DNA of 64,000 bases from Subsaximicrobium wynnwilliamsii (GTDB taxonomy: Bacteria > Bacteroidota > Bacteroidia > Flavobacteriales > Flavobacteriaceae). A program made the translations under genes and the position numbers. Shown here piece by piece: positions 17,526 to 26,400 of the stretch. The notes beneath the pieces were generated by a model. The model worked only from the letters and a program-made list of their open reading frames with translations, did not search any database and had not been told where the DNA came from. How positions within the stretch are numbered: position 1 is the stretch's first letter; each line of letters begins with the position of its first letter. The stretch spans positions 62,001-126,000 of the forward strand of contig NZ_VORM01000011.1 of NCBI RefSeq assembly GCF_007997225.1. The letters run 5' to 3'.

Positions 17526-18443
17526 ATGTTCAAAAAAATCCTACTGCCATCACTATTGTTAGCATCCTCTCTAGTATTTGCCCAATACACAGAGGTTATC
17601 AACTCTAATAGACCAGGTGTTTCAAAGAGTGCATTTTCTGTTGGCACCAATGTGGCTCAATTTGAAGTGGGACCATACATGATCAAGGAGGAGCACACAC
17701 CATTAAATTATGAGGTTTCAGGTTTTGGCGCTGACTTCTCTGCACGATACGGTTTGCTTTTTGAACAATTGGAACTCAATATAGAAGGCATTTATCAAAA
17801 TGACACCTTTAAGGATAACCGATCTGCAATTACTTCCGAACGAAGTCGTGCCAACTTTAAAAGTTTTGCCGTTGGCGCCAAATATTTAGTTTATGACCCT
17901 TATAAAAATGAAGGTCAAGAGAAACCGAATCTTTACAGTTACCATGCTAATTTTGGCTTTAAATGGAAAGACTTGATTCCTGCAATAGCGGTTTATGCGG
18001 GTGCTAATTTTGATACCAAAGACAACCCGTACACCGCCCCAGGGATAGAAGGTTTTAGCCCAAAAGTAATGATCGCCACGCAAAATAATTTTTCTGGCGG
18101 ATGGGTATTGGTGCTCAATCTAATAAAAGACCGTATTGGAACCGAGCAATCAGACTTTCAGTACGTCGTTACTTTGACCCATAGTTTCAATCCGCAATGG
18201 GTGGTTTTTGGGGAAACCCAAGGCATCCAGAGTGACTTTTATGCCGACAATCTGTTTCGATTTGGTGGCGCCTACCTGTGGAGCAAGGATTTTCAAATCG
18301 ATACCGCAGTCACGTTCAATACAAAAGATACGCCTTCCGTTTTTGGTGTCAATCTCGGACTTTCCTACCGTTTGGATTTTCATCAGGATAAGGAAATTGA
18401 CAATAAAAATTCTGTTGAAGATGTTGACAAACGACGTAATTAA
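17526..18443 (+). CDS. Outer-membrane beta-barrel protein, phenol-MetA/transporter-like
   Basis: The 305-residue protein starts with a signal peptide (MFKKILLPSLLLASSLVFAQ, cleavage after Ala-Gln). The mature protein begins with VINSNRPGVSKSAFSVGTNV, the pattern of the PF13557-like 'transporter / MetA-pathway of phenol degradation' proteins in Bacteroidota. Alternating strands with aromatic girdle residues run to the end (AQFEVGPYMIKEEH, LSYRLDFHQD), consistent with about 12 barrel strands. A charged tail (EIDNKNSVEDVDKRRN) follows. The transported molecule cannot be inferred. The downstream GNAT-like gene is on the same strand 60 bp away and may share the transcript. Confidence 0.8.
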   Translation: MFKKILLPSLLLASSLVFAQYTEVINSNRPGVSKSAFSVGTNVAQFEVGPYMIKEEHTPLNYEVSGFGADFSARYGLLFEQLELNIEGIYQNDTFKDNRSAITSERSRANFKSFAVGAKYLVYDPYKNEGQEKPNLYSYHANFGFKWKDLIPAIAVYAGANFDTKDNPYTAPGIEGFSPKVMIATQNNFSGGWVLVLNLIKDRIGTEQSDFQYVVTLTHSFNPQWVVFGETQGIQSDFYADNLFRFGGAYLWSKDFQIDTAVTFNTKDTPSVFGVNLGLSYRLDFHQDKEIDNKNSVEDVDKRRN

Positions 18444-18503
18444 CCAACCAGATAATCGGTCTATAATTTTCAAATTCGCGGAAATCATTTAGACAAAACG
18501 CCT

Positions 18504-19628
18504 ATGATTAGCATAAAAGAAATTCAGTCGAAAAGCGACTTGAGCAAATTCGTGAAATTTCCGTTCAAACTCTATAAAGACTCCAAATATTGGGTGCCTC
18601 CTATCATCAAGCAAGAACTTGAAACCTTCAATAAGGAGAAAAACCCTATTTTCAAAGATGCGGAAGCCCGTTTTTTTCTAGCTTACAAGAATGATGAGAT
18701 TGTTGGCCGCATTGCAGCCATTATCAATTGGTTGGAAGTCAATAACCAGAAACAGAAAAAAATGCGTTTTGGATGGTTCGATTTTATCGATGATCCAGAG
18801 GTTTCGAAAGCTCTTTTAACTGAAGTTGAGCGCATTGGCAAGGAAAACAATCTTGATTACACCGAAGGTCCCGTTGGTTTTTCAAATTTGGATAAGGTTG
18901 GCGTGATGACGGAAGGATTTGATTCCATCGCCCCCATGATCACTTGGTACAATCACCCCTACTATGCCAAACATTACGAAGATTTTGGCTACGTGGTAGA
19001 AAAACATTATTCCGAAAGTCGCTTCCCCTTTGAAAACGTTAAACCAGAATTTTTCAAAAAAGCGCAGGAGCTCATCAAGCGGCGTTATGATTTGAAACCG
19101 TTGCACTTAACCAAGACTGAAGACGTCATGCCCTATGCAGACAAGATGTTCGATTTGTTCAACAAGAGCTACTCGTCCCTTTCGTCCTTTGTTGCGATAA
19201 CCGATATTCAAAAGGAATATTTCAAACAGAAATTCATAAGTTTTGTCAATCCAGAATACATCAAGTTTGTTGTTGATAAACATGACGAACTCGTTGGCTT
19301 TGCCATCGTAATGCCCGCATTTTCAAAAGCGCTACAAAAAGCCAAAGGTAAATTATTTCCCTTCGGGTTTGGGCATATCCTAAACGCCAAGAAGAACAGC
19401 AAGGACGTTATTTTCTATTTGATAGGCATCCATCCCGATTATCAAAACAAGGGCGTACACGCAGTTATTTTCAATGAATACTACGAAACTTTCAGGAAAA
19501 AAGGCATCCAAACCTGTTTTAGAACACCAGAGCTGGAAGACAATGACGCGATACATAAAATATGGAAACATTTTGATCCTGTGGTTTACAAGCGACGGAA
19601 AACGTTTAGGAAAAGTTTGAATGCTTAG
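18504..19628 (+). CDS. GNAT-like protein, about 370 residues
   Basis: The 374-residue protein begins ISIKEIQSKSDLSKFVKFPF, followed by LYKDSKYWVPPIIKQE, the usual start of a flavobacterial family with an acetyltransferase-like fold. A core AYKNDEIVGRIAAIIN and the segment IGIHPDYQNKGVHAVIFNEY (R/Q-x-x-G-x-G/A-like, with an altered acetyl-CoA loop) support the fold, and TPELEDNDAIHKIWKHFDP is the late-strand signature. Relatives are sometimes labelled GTP cyclohydrolase, without support in the sequence. No signal peptide is seen. The substrate is unknown. A strong bidirectional terminator follows. Confidence 0.75.
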   Translation: MISIKEIQSKSDLSKFVKFPFKLYKDSKYWVPPIIKQELETFNKEKNPIFKDAEARFFLAYKNDEIVGRIAAIINWLEVNNQKQKKMRFGWFDFIDDPEVSKALLTEVERIGKENNLDYTEGPVGFSNLDKVGVMTEGFDSIAPMITWYNHPYYAKHYEDFGYVVEKHYSESRFPFENVKPEFFKKAQELIKRRYDLKPLHLTKTEDVMPYADKMFDLFNKSYSSLSSFVAITDIQKEYFKQKFISFVNPEYIKFVVDKHDELVGFAIVMPAFSKALQKAKGKLFPFGFGHILNAKKNSKDVIFYLIGIHPDYQNKGVHAVIFNEYYETFRKKGIQTCFRTPELEDNDAIHKIWKHFDPVVYKRRKTFRKSLNA

Positions 19629-19663
19629 GAAAGGAAGGAGCTGGGGTTTAAGCTTTGAGAATT

Positions 19664-19705
19664 AAGTAGAAAGTACAAAGAATCAAGACTCTAGACTCTT
19701 GACAA
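19664..19705. repeat. 7-bp periodic tract (AAGNNTC type)
   Basis: Six words cut without slip: AAGTAGA, AAGTACA, AAGAATC, AAGACTC, TAGACTC, TTGACAA. The tract begins 35 bp after the stop of the GNAT-like gene and precedes the terminator. Confidence 0.7.
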
Positions 19706-19731
19706 GTCTTTTTACCAAGGATATGTTATAA

Positions 19732-19770
19732 AACAAAAAATCCGGCACTTGATGTGCTGGATTTTTTGTT
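19732..19770. terminator. Bidirectional intrinsic terminator
   Basis: A 17-bp stem, AACAAAAAATCCGGCAC with GTGCTGGATTTTTTGTT (one G-T pair), closes a 5-nt loop, with T-runs on both strands. It serves the convergent genes ending at 19628 (+) and 19878 (-). Confidence 0.9.
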
Positions 19771-19877
19771 TGAAAGAAACCTTAGTGTGGAAGATTGTCC
19801 ACATCTAAATAGTTGCGCTAAAAATTAGCTGCAATCAAGTTTTGGTTCTTACATCTAATAATCTTGATTCTATAAGC

Positions 19878-21137
19878 TTACTCGCCCATTGCAGCCATAA
19901 CGGCAGCAGAAAGACGCCTGTAAGTGCCATTTTCCAATCGGGTTCTAATGGCTTCAAAAGCATCCAGTGTTACGGTTACATCTTCTAAAGTATGGGTCGC
20001 TGTTGGAATCATGCGCAGTAAAATCAATCCCTTAGGTATTACAGGATATACTACTATCGAACAGAATACACCATAATTTTCACGAAGATCGCGCACCAAA
20101 GCCATCGCTTCTGGGATGCTTCCTTTCAAATATACTGGGGTGACACAACTTTGTGTGGTACCAATATCAAAGCCGCGTGCTTTCAAACCAGATTGCAGGG
20201 CATCGGTATTTTCCCAAAGCTTATCCTTCAATTCTGGCATGGTACGCAACATATCCAAACGTTTCAAGGCGCCAACCACCAATTGCATTTGCAAGGATTT
20301 GGCAAACATTTGAGACCGAAGGTTGTATTTCAAATAATCGATTATTTCTTGATCGGCAGCAATAAACGCACCGGTACTGGCCAGAGATTTTGCGAAAGTG
20401 GCAAAATACACGTCAATATCGTCTTGCACACCTTGCTCCTCGCCTGCTCCTGCGCCTGTGGCACCTAAAGTTCCAAAACCGTGGGCATCATCAACAAACA
20501 ATCTAAAATTGTATTTTTTCTTGAGAGCGACAATTTCCCTCAATCGACCTTGCTCACCGCGCATTCCAAAAACGCCTTCAGAAATCACTAAAATACCTCC
20601 TCCAGTTTGCTCGGCCATTTTTGTGGCACGGTCTAGGTTTTTCTCCAAACTTTCAACATCGTTGTGCTTGTAGGTAAAACGTTTGCCCATGTGAAGGCGC
20701 ACCCCGTCAATAATACAGGCGTGGGCATCAACATCATAGACAATAATATCGTCTTTAGACACTAAGGCATCGATGGTGGACACCATCCCCTGATATCCAA
20801 AATTCAACAAATATGCAGCCTCTTTGCTTACAAATTCTGCCAATTCATTCTGTAATTTTTCGTGTAGATCGGTATGGCCAGACATCATTCTCGCTCCCAT
20901 TGGGTATGCTGAACCGTACTCTGCAGCAGCTTCCGCATCTATTTTCCGAACTTCTGGATGGTTGGCCAATCCAAGGTAATCGTTTATGCTCCAGGTAATT
21001 ACTTCTTTACCTTGAAACTTCATTCTATTTGAGATTTTTCCCTCTAATTTTGGAAACACAAAATAGCCTTCCGCTTGAGATGCCCATTTACCCAAAGGGC
21101 CTTTATCTCTATAAATCTTTTCAAATAAATCCTTCAT
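19878..21137 (-). CDS. Alpha-oxoamine synthase family PLP enzyme, probable cysteate acyltransferase
   Basis: The 419-residue protein is a fold-type I PLP enzyme of the serine palmitoyltransferase/KBL/AONS family: WSINDYLGLANHPEVRK, the GYQGM loop, DAHACIIDG (H139 stacks on PLP), VDDAHGFGTLG (216-226) and ATFAKSLAST with the Schiff-base Lys250. Family members condense an amino acid with an acyl thioester. Three roles are possible: glycine C-acetyltransferase, serine palmitoyltransferase, or the cysteate acyltransferase that makes capnine sulfonolipids of gliding flavobacteria. I favour the last because the next upstream gene is a cysteine-synthase-like enzyme that could supply cysteate. The C-terminus (RRLSAAVMAAMGE) is complete. 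Confidence 0.75.
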   Translation of the reverse strand: MKDLFEKIYRDKGPLGKWASQAEGYFVFPKLEGKISNRMKFQGKEVITWSINDYLGLANHPEVRKIDAEAAAEYGSAYPMGARMMSGHTDLHEKLQNELAEFVSKEAAYLLNFGYQGMVSTIDALVSKDDIIVYDVDAHACIIDGVRLHMGKRFTYKHNDVESLEKNLDRATKMAEQTGGGILVISEGVFGMRGEQGRLREIVALKKKYNFRLFVDDAHGFGTLGATGAGAGEEQGVQDDIDVYFATFAKSLASTGAFIAADQEIIDYLKYNLRSQMFAKSLQMQLVVGALKRLDMLRTMPELKDKLWENTDALQSGLKARGFDIGTTQSCVTPVYLKGSIPEAMALVRDLRENYGVFCSIVVYPVIPKGLILLRMIPTATHTLEDVTVTLDAFEAIRTRLENGTYRRLSAAVMAAMGE

Positions 21138-21297
21138 TTAAAGCTAGTATTTAGTCAAATTAGTGGTTGCAAAATTAGTTAATTATATTATGACTGCATA
21201 ATATTTTTATGAACCATACCCATGTGGGGTCTGTGAAAAAACGCAAATCCCATTACGCAAAAAAGCACAATAGGATTTCAAGTGTTTTCAAATAATA

Positions 21298-22335
21298 TTA
21301 TTTTATGTATTGAATTTTTTCTGCGGAAATTTTCTCATTGTCAAAGAAACCTTGGTCTTCCATCCATTTATCACTGTAGACCTTACTCATATAACGTGAA
21401 CCATGATCTGGAAATATAACCACAACCCTGTCCCCCGCTTTGAATTCGCCTTCTTCCTCGAGTTGTTTAAGCGCTTGCATCGCAGCACCACTGGTGTAAC
21501 CTACGAATAAGCCTTCAGTTTTTGAGATCTTTCGAGCCATGTGCGCGCTTTCCTCATCGCTTACCTTGACAAACTTATCGATCAAATCAAAATTGGTAGC
21601 CGTTGGAATTAGATTTTTACCAAGCCCTTCAATACGGTAAGGATAAATTTCCTTTTCGTCAAACTCACGGGTCTCGTGGTATTTCTTCAGGACAGATCCG
21701 TAAGCATCAACGCCAATCACTTTCACTTCCTGATTTTGTTCTTTCAAATATTTGGCAATACCAGAAATGGTACCCCCTGTGCCACTGCAGGCTATCAAAT
21801 GGGTGATTTTACCTTCCGTCTGTTCCCAAATTTCTGGACCCGTGCTTTGATAATGCGCATCCAAATTTAAATCGTTGAAATATTGATTGATGTAGATAGA
21901 GCCTTCCGTCTCTTTATGCAAACGCTTGGCCACTTCATAATAAGATCTAGAATCGTCGGCCTTCACATTAGCAGGACAAACATACACCTGCGCTCCCATG
22001 GATCTCAACATGTCAATCTTATCTGGTGAGGATTTAGAGCTTACCGCCAAAATACATTTATAGCCTTTGACAATACTTACCATGGCAATGCTAAAACCGG
22101 TATTGCCAGAAGTAGTCTCAATAATGGTATCGCCAGGGTTCAATATGCCCTTGCGCTCGGCTTCCTCTATAATGTGCAGTGCAATTCTGTCTTTGGAAGA
22201 GTGACCAGGATTGAAAGCCTCAACTTTGGCATAAAATTCGCCTTTGAATCCTTCAGTCATTTTGTTCAATTTGATAAGTGGCGTTTTACCTATTAATTGT
22301 AAAACATTATCAAAAACCTGTCTGTCTTTTTTCAT
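21298..22335 (-). CDS. Cysteine synthase-like PLP enzyme, probable cysteate synthase
   Basis: The 345-residue protein is a fold-type II beta-replacement enzyme. [11 protein letters not shown] contains the PLP Lys48, [11 protein letters not shown] the phosphate and substrate loop, [15 protein letters not shown] the second PLP phosphate loop and [12 protein letters not shown] the C-terminal loop. Classic O-acetylserine sulfhydrylases have NPxxSVKDR; here the Val is Ser and the loop reads GHSSKDR, which marks a divergent subgroup. In Flavobacteriia a homologue placed beside an oxoamine synthase makes cysteate from O-phosphoserine and sulfite for sulfonolipids. That role is an inference from the neighbour gene, 160 bp downstream. 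Ordinary cysteine synthesis remains the alternative. Confidence 0.8.
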   Translation of the reverse strand: MKKDRQVFDNVLQLIGKTPLIKLNKMTEGFKGEFYAKVEAFNPGHSSKDRIALHIIEEAERKGILNPGDTIIETTSGNTGFSIAMVSIVKGYKCILAVSSKSSPDKIDMLRSMGAQVYVCPANVKADDSRSYYEVAKRLHKETEGSIYINQYFNDLNLDAHYQSTGPEIWEQTEGKITHLIACSGTGGTISGIAKYLKEQNQEVKVIGVDAYGSVLKKYHETREFDEKEIYPYRIEGLGKNLIPTATNFDLIDKFVKVSDEESAHMARKISKTEGLFVGYTSGAAMQALKQLEEEGEFKAGDRVVVIFPDHGSRYMSKVYSDKWMEDQGFFDNEKISAEKIQYIK

Positions 22336-22411
22336 AAATGCTATTTATCAATTTCAATTTTAGCAAAAAAGTGAAACCCACACCGTTGCGAAATTACTAT
22401 TTTTTTTTGAT

Positions 22412-24472
22412 TTATACAGTAATTCCTTCCATATCCAACAGAAAGGCATATTCCTTAGCCACTTCCTTAAGTGCTTCAAATCGCCCAGAAGCACCGCCAT
22501 GACCAGCTTCCATGTTGGTCAATAGGTAGAGTCTGTTAGTATCCTGTTTATAAGTTCTAAGTTTGGCCACCCATTTTGCAGGCTCCCAATACTGTACCTG
22601 CGAATCATGAAGACCCGTGGTAATAAGCATATTTGGGTAGGCTTGTTTTTTTACCTGGTCATAGGGTGAGTAGGCTTTGATATAGTCGTAGTACAACTTA
22701 TCATTGGGGTTTCCCCATTCATCATATTCTCCAGTAGTAAGCGGTATGGTTTCATCCAACATGGTGGTTACCACATCCACAAAAGGCACTTGGGCAACAA
22801 CACCATGATATAACTCTGGTGCATCATTAACAATTACACCCATCAACAAACCTCCAGCACTGCCTCCCATTGCGTATAAATGTGCTGCGGAAGTGTACTT
22901 ATTCTCAATCAAAAATCTGGAACAGTCTATAAAATCGGAAAATGTATTTTTCTTAGTCAGCAGTTTGCCGTCTTCATACCAGGATCTACCTAAATACTCA
23001 CCGCCTCTAACATGGGCAATGACGAAGATGAAGCCGCGGTTTAAGAGACTCAATCTAATGGTAGAAAAATAAGCATCCATGGTTGAGCCATAACTGCCGT
23101 AGGCATATTGCAATAAAGGCGCCTCGCCGTTGATTTTGGTATCCTTTCGGCGCACCAATGACATTGGGATTTTGCTGCCATCGTTCGCAGTGGCCCAAAG
23201 TCGTTCTGAAACGTAATTGTCCTTATCGAAATGTGGATCCAGCACCTCCTGCTCTTTTTTGATGTCTTTGAGCTTGGTTTCCATATTGAAATCAATCACA
23301 GCAGCAGGTTGCGTCATGCTGTTATAGCTATACCGCAAAATTTGGGTATCAAACTCAACGTTGGACCCTGTGCCAGCGGTGTAGGTTTCACTATCAAAAG
23401 GCAAGTAATAATCGGCTTTTAAATCCCAGCGCTTGATGCGTATGTGATTGAGCCCGTTGCTGCGCTCACTTATAACCAAGTAATCCTTAAAAATATCGAT
23501 ATCCTCTAGGAGCACATGGGCTCTGTGTGCCAAAACTTCTGTCCAGTTTTTGATTGAGGTCTTGTTTTCTGGGGTTTTCATCAACTTGAAATTAATGGCA
23601 TCATCCAGATTGGTAAGAATGTAAAAAGAATCCTCATAGTGCGAAATACTGTATTCCAATCCGCGAACCCGTTCTTGAAAAAGCTTGAATTTGGCATCGG
23701 GCTCATCGGCAAGAATGAAGTGGAATTCATTGGTCATTGTGCTATAACAGGCAATGATGATGTACTTTCGGGATTTGGACTTATAAACCGCCACGCCAAA
23801 CGTATGATCTTCTTCTGTGAAAACCAAGGTATCCTCAGCTTCGGCATGACCTATTTTGTGTTTAAAAATCTGATTGGAACGCAAGGTCTGTTCATCCTTG
23901 ATGGTATAGAACAAGGTGGAATTATCACTGGCCCAAGTAGATGAGCCTGTCGTGTTCTCAATCGCATCAGAGAATATTTCATCGGTAATCAAACTCTTGA
24001 TTTGAAGTTTATACTGCCTTCTGCCGGTGGTATCGATCCCAAAGGCCACCATGCTATTATCTGGGCTAATACTCAAACCTACCAATCTAAAATAGGATTG
24101 GTCTTTAGCCATGGCATTGCAATCGAAGAGAATTTCCTCGGCGGCTTCGAGTGTTTCCTTTTTTCGGGAGTAGATGGGATAATCCTTTCCTTTTTCATAG
24201 CGAACAATATACCAATACCCATTGTATTTATAAGGTACGGAAGAATCATCTTCCTTGATACGGGCTTTCATTTCATCGAAAAGATTTACTTCAAAATCCC
24301 TCGTGTGGGCGGTTTCTTGTTCGTAATACTCGTTTTCGGCATGCAAATAGTCTAAAACTTCTTGGTCTTCACGTTGGTTGAGCCAATAATAATTGTCGAT
24401 TCTGCTATCGTTGTGAATGCTGAGTTCTTTTGGTATTTTTCTGGCAATGGGAGGATTAAGGATGGTCTTCAT
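22412..24472 (-). CDS. ptrB: Oligopeptidase B-type S9 serine peptidase
   Basis: I place the start at ATG 24472 (KTILNPPIARKIPKELSIHN), 13 codons inside the longest frame, because the family begins here. The 686-residue product has an N-terminal seven-bladed propeller (about 70-410) and a C-terminal alpha/beta-hydrolase domain. The catalytic Ser is in AMGGSAGGLLMG, Asp in TGLHDSQVQYWEP and His in MEAGHGGASGR. YAYGSYGSTMD and HVRGGEYLGRSWYEDGK are typical of oligopeptidase B. It cleaves short peptides after basic residues. No signal peptide is seen, so it is cytoplasmic or periplasmic by an unknown route. It is divergent from ybaB with 107 bp between the starts. Confidence 0.9.
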   Translation of the reverse strand: MKTILNPPIARKIPKELSIHNDSRIDNYYWLNQREDQEVLDYLHAENEYYEQETAHTRDFEVNLFDEMKARIKEDDSSVPYKYNGYWYIVRYEKGKDYPIYSRKKETLEAAEEILFDCNAMAKDQSYFRLVGLSISPDNSMVAFGIDTTGRRQYKLQIKSLITDEIFSDAIENTTGSSTWASDNSTLFYTIKDEQTLRSNQIFKHKIGHAEAEDTLVFTEEDHTFGVAVYKSKSRKYIIIACYSTMTNEFHFILADEPDAKFKLFQERVRGLEYSISHYEDSFYILTNLDDAINFKLMKTPENKTSIKNWTEVLAHRAHVLLEDIDIFKDYLVISERSNGLNHIRIKRWDLKADYYLPFDSETYTAGTGSNVEFDTQILRYSYNSMTQPAAVIDFNMETKLKDIKKEQEVLDPHFDKDNYVSERLWATANDGSKIPMSLVRRKDTKINGEAPLLQYAYGSYGSTMDAYFSTIRLSLLNRGFIFVIAHVRGGEYLGRSWYEDGKLLTKKNTFSDFIDCSRFLIENKYTSAAHLYAMGGSAGGLLMGVIVNDAPELYHGVVAQVPFVDVVTTMLDETIPLTTGEYDEWGNPNDKLYYDYIKAYSPYDQVKKQAYPNMLITTGLHDSQVQYWEPAKWVAKLRTYKQDTNRLYLLTNMEAGHGGASGRFEALKEVAKEYAFLLDMEGITV

Positions 24473-24545
24473 AATTAAATAGGTGCTTTTCGCTGCGTAA
24501 TTTTTCCGCAATAAAAAAAATCTTTATTAACGTTCGGCAATTTAC

Positions 24546-24553
24546 TAATTTTG
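24546..24553 (+). promoter_or_regulatory. -7 box of the ybaB promoter
   Basis: TAATTTTG fits TAnnTTTG, 26 bp before the ybaB ATG. No good -33 TTG is present at the usual distance. Confidence 0.5.
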
Positions 24554-24579
24554 CAAAGATAACTTAAATACGAAGAATT

Positions 24580-24903
24580 ATGTTTGGAGATATGATGGGA
24601 ATGATGGGTAAACTGAAGGAAACCCAAAAGAAAGTGGAAGAAACCAAAGCGCGAATGGACAACGTGCTATTAGACGAAAACAGCAGCGACAACAAACTCA
24701 AAGTCACGATTACCGCCAATAGAACCTTAAAATCGATTAGCATCGATGACGAATTGCTTCAGGATAAGGAAATGCTTGAAGATTATTTGATTTTGACACT
24801 TAACAAAGCCATTGAACGCGCCAGCACAGTGAATGAAACAGAGATTGCAGCAGTGGCCAAGGAAGGGATGCCAGATATTCCTGGAATGGATCTATTTAAG
24901 TAA
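24580..24903 (+). CDS. ybaB: YbaB/EbfC nucleoid-associated protein
   Basis: The 107-residue protein has the family plan: a Met-rich start ([20 protein letters not shown]), a long N-terminal helix, the [20 protein letters not shown] beta-hairpin, and an ending [11 protein letters not shown] that resembles the PGLPF-type tail. YbaB forms dimers that bind DNA without strong specificity. In many bacteria it lies next to recR or dnaX, which are absent here. Short length and near-complete motifs make the call firm. Confidence 0.92.
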   Translation: MFGDMMGMMGKLKETQKKVEETKARMDNVLLDENSSDNKLKVTITANRTLKSISIDDELLQDKEMLEDYLILTLNKAIERASTVNETEIAAVAKEGMPDIPGMDLFK

Positions 24904-25274
24904 GTCGCTCTGATTCTTGCTTTGCAAACTATTGAAGCTTCCTAAAAACAGCACTTTGCTTGCCTCTAGATTAGACCTATGACGAAAAGACTTATGACGT
25001 AGGACTGATTATGGAGCAGGATTGGCAGATGTCTAAATCAATAACCTCTGGGCAAGCCCACGACGTATGAATTGAAAGATGTTCTTTGTATTTCGAGGTA
25101 AGCCTCGGGGAATAAAACCCTCTGGAGGGATTGAAATCAAATATGTTTTTAGATGCTACTTTTCGGGAATGAACAGATTAAGGTGAATTTGCTTAAAGGC
25201 AGGTAGGCTTATGATCCCGAAGCTTCAGGAGGGGAGAACCTTTTTATTGCTATCCTAATCTATAGTGTAGTTCT
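24904..25274. other. Intergenic region with a dispersed repeat
   Basis: About 370 bp without a gene. It holds the 98-bp repeat at 25035-25132 and, closer to the threonine aldolase stop, a short CCCGAAGCTTCAGG palindrome-like stretch. No coding relic was seen. Confidence 0.5.
25035..25132. repeat. 98-bp dispersed structured repeat, copy 1
   Basis: Ungapped match of 87 in 98 bases to 32768-32865. Three inverted motifs are kept: GGGCAAGCCC, CGAGGTAAGCCTCG and CCCTCTGGAGGG. Differences fall mostly between the stems or in loops (for example CGAGGTAAGCC here, CGAGGCAAGCC there), which fits selection on structure or recent spread. Confidence 0.85.
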
Positions 25275-26300
25275 CTACACATCCAATTGCTTCAAGATCT
25301 CCAAAAAGCGCTCGTGCATGGCATCGGTGTAATCCAAATGCGTGACCAATCGCAATTTGCCATTGCCCATCCCGCTAACCCTGATGTGATTTGAGGCCAT
25401 GGTTTTTAGAAAATGGGTCTCATCTGTGTTTTGATTCAATTCAAAGATAATGATGTTGGTCTCTACTTTTTGCACCTGTTTGACGCATTCCAATTGCGTT
25501 AAAACAGCTTCGATTTCTTTGGCTTTGATATGGTCTTCCGCCAATCTGTCCAAATGATGGTCCAGCGCATATAAGCCTGCCGCTGCTAAATACCCAGTTT
25601 GGCGCATGCCACCACCTAAAATTTTCCGAATGCGGATGGCGTTTTTCATAATGGTTTCAGTTCCTACCAAAACCGTCCCAGCCGGGCAACCAAGGCCTTT
25701 GCTTAGACAGACTGAGATGGTATCGAATACTTTTCCGTAGGCCTTGGCATCTTCTTTTTTTGCCACGAGAGCGTTCCAAAATCGGGCGCCATCTAAGTGC
25801 AAGCCCAAATTATGTTGGTCGCAAACTGTTTTTATCTTTTTGATTTCAGCAAAATCCCAACAGGTGCCTCCGCCTCTATTTGCGGTGTTTTCAATTTCTA
25901 CCAAAGCGGTCAACGGGCTGTGATAAAAATCTGGTGGATTGATGGCTTCAACAACTTGTTGCGCAGTAAAAGTGCCTCCTTGGCCCTGAAGTAGCTTGCA
26001 GGAAATCCCGCTGTTAAAGGAAGCGCCACCGCCTTCATAATGATAGATATGCGCATTGCTGTCACATATCACTTGGTCGCCAGGATTGGTATGCAATTTC
26101 AATGCGGTTTGGTTCGCCATGGTCCCTGTGGGGAAAAATAGCGCAGTGTCCATCCCAAACATATCGGCAATTCGGGCTTCCAAAGCATTTACGGTGGGGT
26201 CTTCCTTATAGACATCGTCGCCAGTTTTGGCGCTCATCATCGCCTCCAACATGCCTTTGGTGGGCTGGGTTACGGTATCGCTTCTTAAATCTATAATCAT
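25275..26300 (-). CDS. ltaE: Low-specificity L-threonine aldolase
   Basis: The 341-residue protein is a fold-type I PLP enzyme with the threonine-aldolase signatures: IDLRSDTVTQPTKGMLEAM at the start, GDDVYKEDPTVNALE, FFPTGTMANQTALKLH, LHLDGARFWNA (Asp contacts the PLP pyridine N) and SVCLSKGLGCPAGTVL with the Schiff-base Lys. It splits threonine or allo-threonine into glycine and acetaldehyde. Length is standard. It is divergent from prfB with 100 bp between starts and is probably monocistronic. Confidence 0.92.
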   Translation of the reverse strand: MIIDLRSDTVTQPTKGMLEAMMSAKTGDDVYKEDPTVNALEARIADMFGMDTALFFPTGTMANQTALKLHTNPGDQVICDSNAHIYHYEGGGASFNSGISCKLLQGQGGTFTAQQVVEAINPPDFYHSPLTALVEIENTANRGGGTCWDFAEIKKIKTVCDQHNLGLHLDGARFWNALVAKKEDAKAYGKVFDTISVCLSKGLGCPAGTVLVGTETIMKNAIRIRKILGGGMRQTGYLAAAGLYALDHHLDRLAEDHIKAKEIEAVLTQLECVKQVQKVETNIIIFELNQNTDETHFLKTMASNHIRVSGMGNGKLRLVTHLDYTDAMHERFLEILKQLDV

Positions 26301-26376
26301 GTGCTTAAGCTATTTTTTTAAGATGTAAAGCTAAAAAATAAGCGCTAGTTAATTTCGCCTAACAGCGTTTAAATTA

Positions 26377-26384
26377 TAAATTTG
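26377..26384 (+). promoter_or_regulatory. -7 box of the prfB promoter
   Basis: TAAATTTG fits TAnnTTTG and lies 16 bp before the ATG at 26401. Confidence 0.5.
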
Positions 26385-26400
26385 CCCAAAATTCACACTC

